This document shows positions 4,598 through 5,990 of a stretch of DNA of 5,990 bases, piece after piece. The position numbers and the translations under genes were made by a program. The stretch comes from a bacterium. Its GTDB lineage: Bacteria > Bacillota_I > Bacilli_A > RF39 > UBA660. Positions within the stretch are counted from its first letter, which is position 1; every line of letters starts with the position of its first letter. The stretch is from assembly GCA_014845975.1 (NCBI GenBank), contig RKAN01000099.1:1-5990 (forward strand), given 5' to 3'. The notes under the pieces are model-generated. The model made no database searches. It was not told where the DNA came from and was given only the letters and a program-made list of their open reading frames with translations.

Positions 4598-5033
4598 GAT
4601 GATCCTCATAATCTGTAATTAACTGAATCCTTCTTTGATGTCTTTCTTCGTTTGAAAATGGTGTTTCTAAGAAGGTTTTTACAATCTCAATTATTTCTTC
4701 TTTTGAATGAGTAGAAGAAAGAGCTAAAACATTGCTATCATTATGAAATCTTGTTAGATATGCTTCTTTTACATTATCAACTTTTGCACATCGAACTGTT
4801 TTAACTTTATTACAAGCAATTTCCATTCCAATACCTGTTGTACAAATTAAAATACCTTTTTCTATTTTTTTGGTACGAACAGCCTCTCCTACTTGCAAAG
4901 CATATATTGGATAGTCTGTAGATTCTTCATTATATGTTCCATAATCATGATAAGGAATATTTTTACTTTCTAAATATTCTACAATAATTTTTTTTGTTTG
5001 AAATCCTCCATGATCTGAACCAATTCCTATCAT
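4587..5033 (-). CDS. rpiB: Ribose-5-phosphate isomerase B (RpiB/LacAB family)
   Basis: RpiB interconverts ribose 5-phosphate and ribulose 5-phosphate in the pentose phosphate pathway. The 148-residue length and motifs are typical: GSDHGGF (5-11) opens the phosphate/sugar site, YGTYNEESTDYP (31-42) is conserved, and ILICTTGIGM (61-70) holds C64, the likely catalytic base by analogy with E. coli RpiB. NKVKTVRCA (75-83) and RFHNDSNVLAL (95-105), with H97, follow, and a basic segment RHQRRI (131-136) near the end would bind phosphate. The usual CGTGIG reads CTTGIG here, a Gly-to-Thr change next to the catalytic Cys. An allose- or galactose-6-phosphate isomerase is possible within the family, but no sugar-uptake genes are nearby and LacA/LacB normally occur as a pair. 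The start ATG overlaps the upstream stop as ATGA, with AGAAGGTGA before it. In B. subtilis rpiB (ywlF) lies upstream of glyA-upp-atp. Confidence 0.93.
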   Translation of the reverse strand: MIGIGSDHGGFQTKKIIVEYLESKNIPYHDYGTYNEESTDYPIYALQVGEAVRTKKIEKGILICTTGIGMEIACNKVKTVRCAKVDNVKEAYLTRFHNDSNVLALSSTHSKEEIIEIVKTFLETPFSNEERHQRRIQLITDYEDHHDY

Positions 5034-5990
5034 TTTTTCACCTTCTTTAATATTTTATATACTTTAAACATCAATTGATAAATATGATAATAAAATGAAT
5101 TTGTAATTAAGGTAAATTCTCCTATCAATTCTTCTACATGGGCTCCAAAGCCTCTTTTGAAATCAAATAATCCAAACATTGGTGAATCTTCGTTGAATTC
5201 TCCTGTTATACCATAGAAATTATAGGCATCATAATTATTATCAATTGCATATTTTATCATCTCATTATTTAAAAAATACTGTCCTTTATATTTCATAAAT
5301 TCTTTATAAGAAGCACCAAATAATGATACTACTTGCTTGCCAAATGTCATAAATAAGCCACCAGCAACTACAATGTTATTTCCATATTTTTTTTGAATTT
5401 CTTCTGCTTCTTTTATTTTTCTATCAGCAGAATCTATTTGTTTTTGTAATTCTTTTAATAAGCCATCTTTTTTTCTATCTTTTTGTTCTTCTTGTTTTAA
5501 TTTTTTGATAGCTAATTCTTTTGTTTCTTGATATGCTTTAATATTATCATCGATATTTAATTCTACTAACATTACTTTAATATATCCTTTGAAATTTTTA
5601 TACATTTCTTGGTAATATGATAATGGCCTATCTATAAAACCTCTTCTTTCACCCGTATGTTCCATAAGTTTTTTAAACTCATCCATTCTGGTTTCATCAA
5701 TTTCTTGTAATCTAAGGCCATGCTTATACGAATTATTAATATCCCATCTTGTTGTACTTCTAAGATTTTTTTTAACATCCTCTATTGTTTTATTCCTTAA
5801 ATCTAATACAGATATCCATCTTGGTTCTAAATCTTTACCATAATGAATTGTTAATCCGTTATAATCAAATCCTAATTTTTTTAAATGTTCTACTAATTTT
5901 TTATTATTGATACCATTTTCAACAATGTTACCATCTGTATCCCTTTCTTGGTAAATAATTAGTGGATTCATTTTTACAAATATTCCTTTA
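5030..5990 (-). CDS. FemABX-family peptidyltransferase (5' end outside the window)
   Basis: FemABX proteins transfer amino acids from aminoacyl-tRNA to the stem peptide of lipid II, building the interpeptide bridge of peptidoglycan. The ATG at 5971-5969 would give 313 residues, but the frame stays open to the edge. The six codons before it read KGIFVK, making IFVKMNP, which fits the 'ifvKidP' end of the first GNAT-like half. The ATG is therefore probably internal and the N-terminal part (perhaps 100 residues) is missing. Counted from that Met, EPRWISVLDL (49-58) and the basic block near RSTTRWDIN (71-79) belong to the second half. A highly charged coiled coil (about 145-195) forms the helical arm typical of FemA/FemX/MurM. 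FYGITGEF (252-259) and GLFDFKRGFGAHVEELIGEF (267-286) are hallmark C-terminal motifs. The residue added, and so the symbol, cannot be inferred. It overlaps rpiB by 4 nt. Confidence 0.9.
   Translation of the reverse strand, partial: KGIFVKMNPLIIYQERDTDGNIVENGINNKKLVEHLKKLGFDYNGLTIHYGKDLEPRWISVLDLRNKTIEDVKKNLRSTTRWDINNSYKHGLRLQEIDETRMDEFKKLMEHTGERRGFIDRPLSYYQEMYKNFKGYIKVMLVELNIDDNIKAYQETKELAIKKLKQEEQKDRKKDGLLKELQKQIDSADRKIKEAEEIQKKYGNNIVVAGGLFMTFGKQVVSLFGASYKEFMKYKGQYFLNNEMIKYAIDNNYDAYNFYGITGEFNEDSPMFGLFDFKRGFGAHVEELIGEFTLITNSFYYHIYQLMFKVYKILKKVKK

Noticed and set aside
4598..4609. Upstream ATG (4609) for the DUF1146 gene
   Set aside because: The GAGG ribosome site lies between it and the next ATG at 4597, which has good spacing and matches the usual family length.
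1..5990. Mobile elements, CRISPR array, tRNA, rRNA, riboswitch or a defence island
   Set aside because: No transposase, terminal repeats, regular direct repeats, structured RNA signature or toxin/antitoxin pair could be found. The intergenic gaps are all 103 bp or shorter apart from the edges, and all genes fit core functions.

Overview
The window comes from an AT-rich (roughly 70% A+T by eye), endospore-forming low-GC Gram-positive bacterium. The sporulation proteins SpoIID, SpoIIQ and SpoIIID, the Mbl-type MreB, the FemABX ligase, the Shine-Dalgarno sites (AGGAGG, AGGTGA) and the sigma-A-like promoters all fit Bacillota, perhaps an Erysipelotrichia- or Mollicutes-related Bacilli lineage. 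The exact lineage is inference.

Layout, right to left. All genes but one are on the minus strand. At the right edge a FemABX-family peptidyltransferase enters from outside the window, so its 5' end is missing. It overlaps rpiB by an ATGA junction, and rpiB overlaps a small DUF1146 (YwzB-like) membrane protein. This three-gene unit ends at a hairpin at 4382-4401, which it shares with the convergent gene gmk (guanylate kinase). gmk is the only plus-strand gene and has a very good sigma-A promoter. To its left, divergently, lie spoIID, spoIIQ, spoIIID and mbl, then an unrecognised single-pass membrane protein, closed by a clear intrinsic terminator at 120-142. A strong promoter follows at once and drives a further minus-strand gene that runs off the left edge.

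Function. SpoIID (mother-cell peptidoglycan hydrolase of engulfment), SpoIIQ (forespore half of the SpoIIQ-SpoIIIAH channel and zipper) and SpoIIID (mother-cell regulator under sigma E) form the known Bacillus locus that ends in mbl (cell-wall elongation). The DUF1146 and rpiB genes upstream also lie upstream of spoIID in B. subtilis, in the same order and direction but with glyA, upp, the atp operon and murA in between. This window looks like a compacted version of that region with gmk inserted in the opposite direction. FemABX and Mbl add a peptidoglycan theme.

I see no mobile element, CRISPR array, tRNA or rRNA. The less expected points are the complete loss of metal ligands in the SpoIIQ LytM domain, the unknown membrane protein after mbl, a C-terminal extension on Gmk, candidate compartment-specific promoters between the sporulation genes, and several -10-like elements placed so close to the Shine-Dalgarno site that leaders would be only about 11-16 nt. 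No new defence or mobile system is visible.
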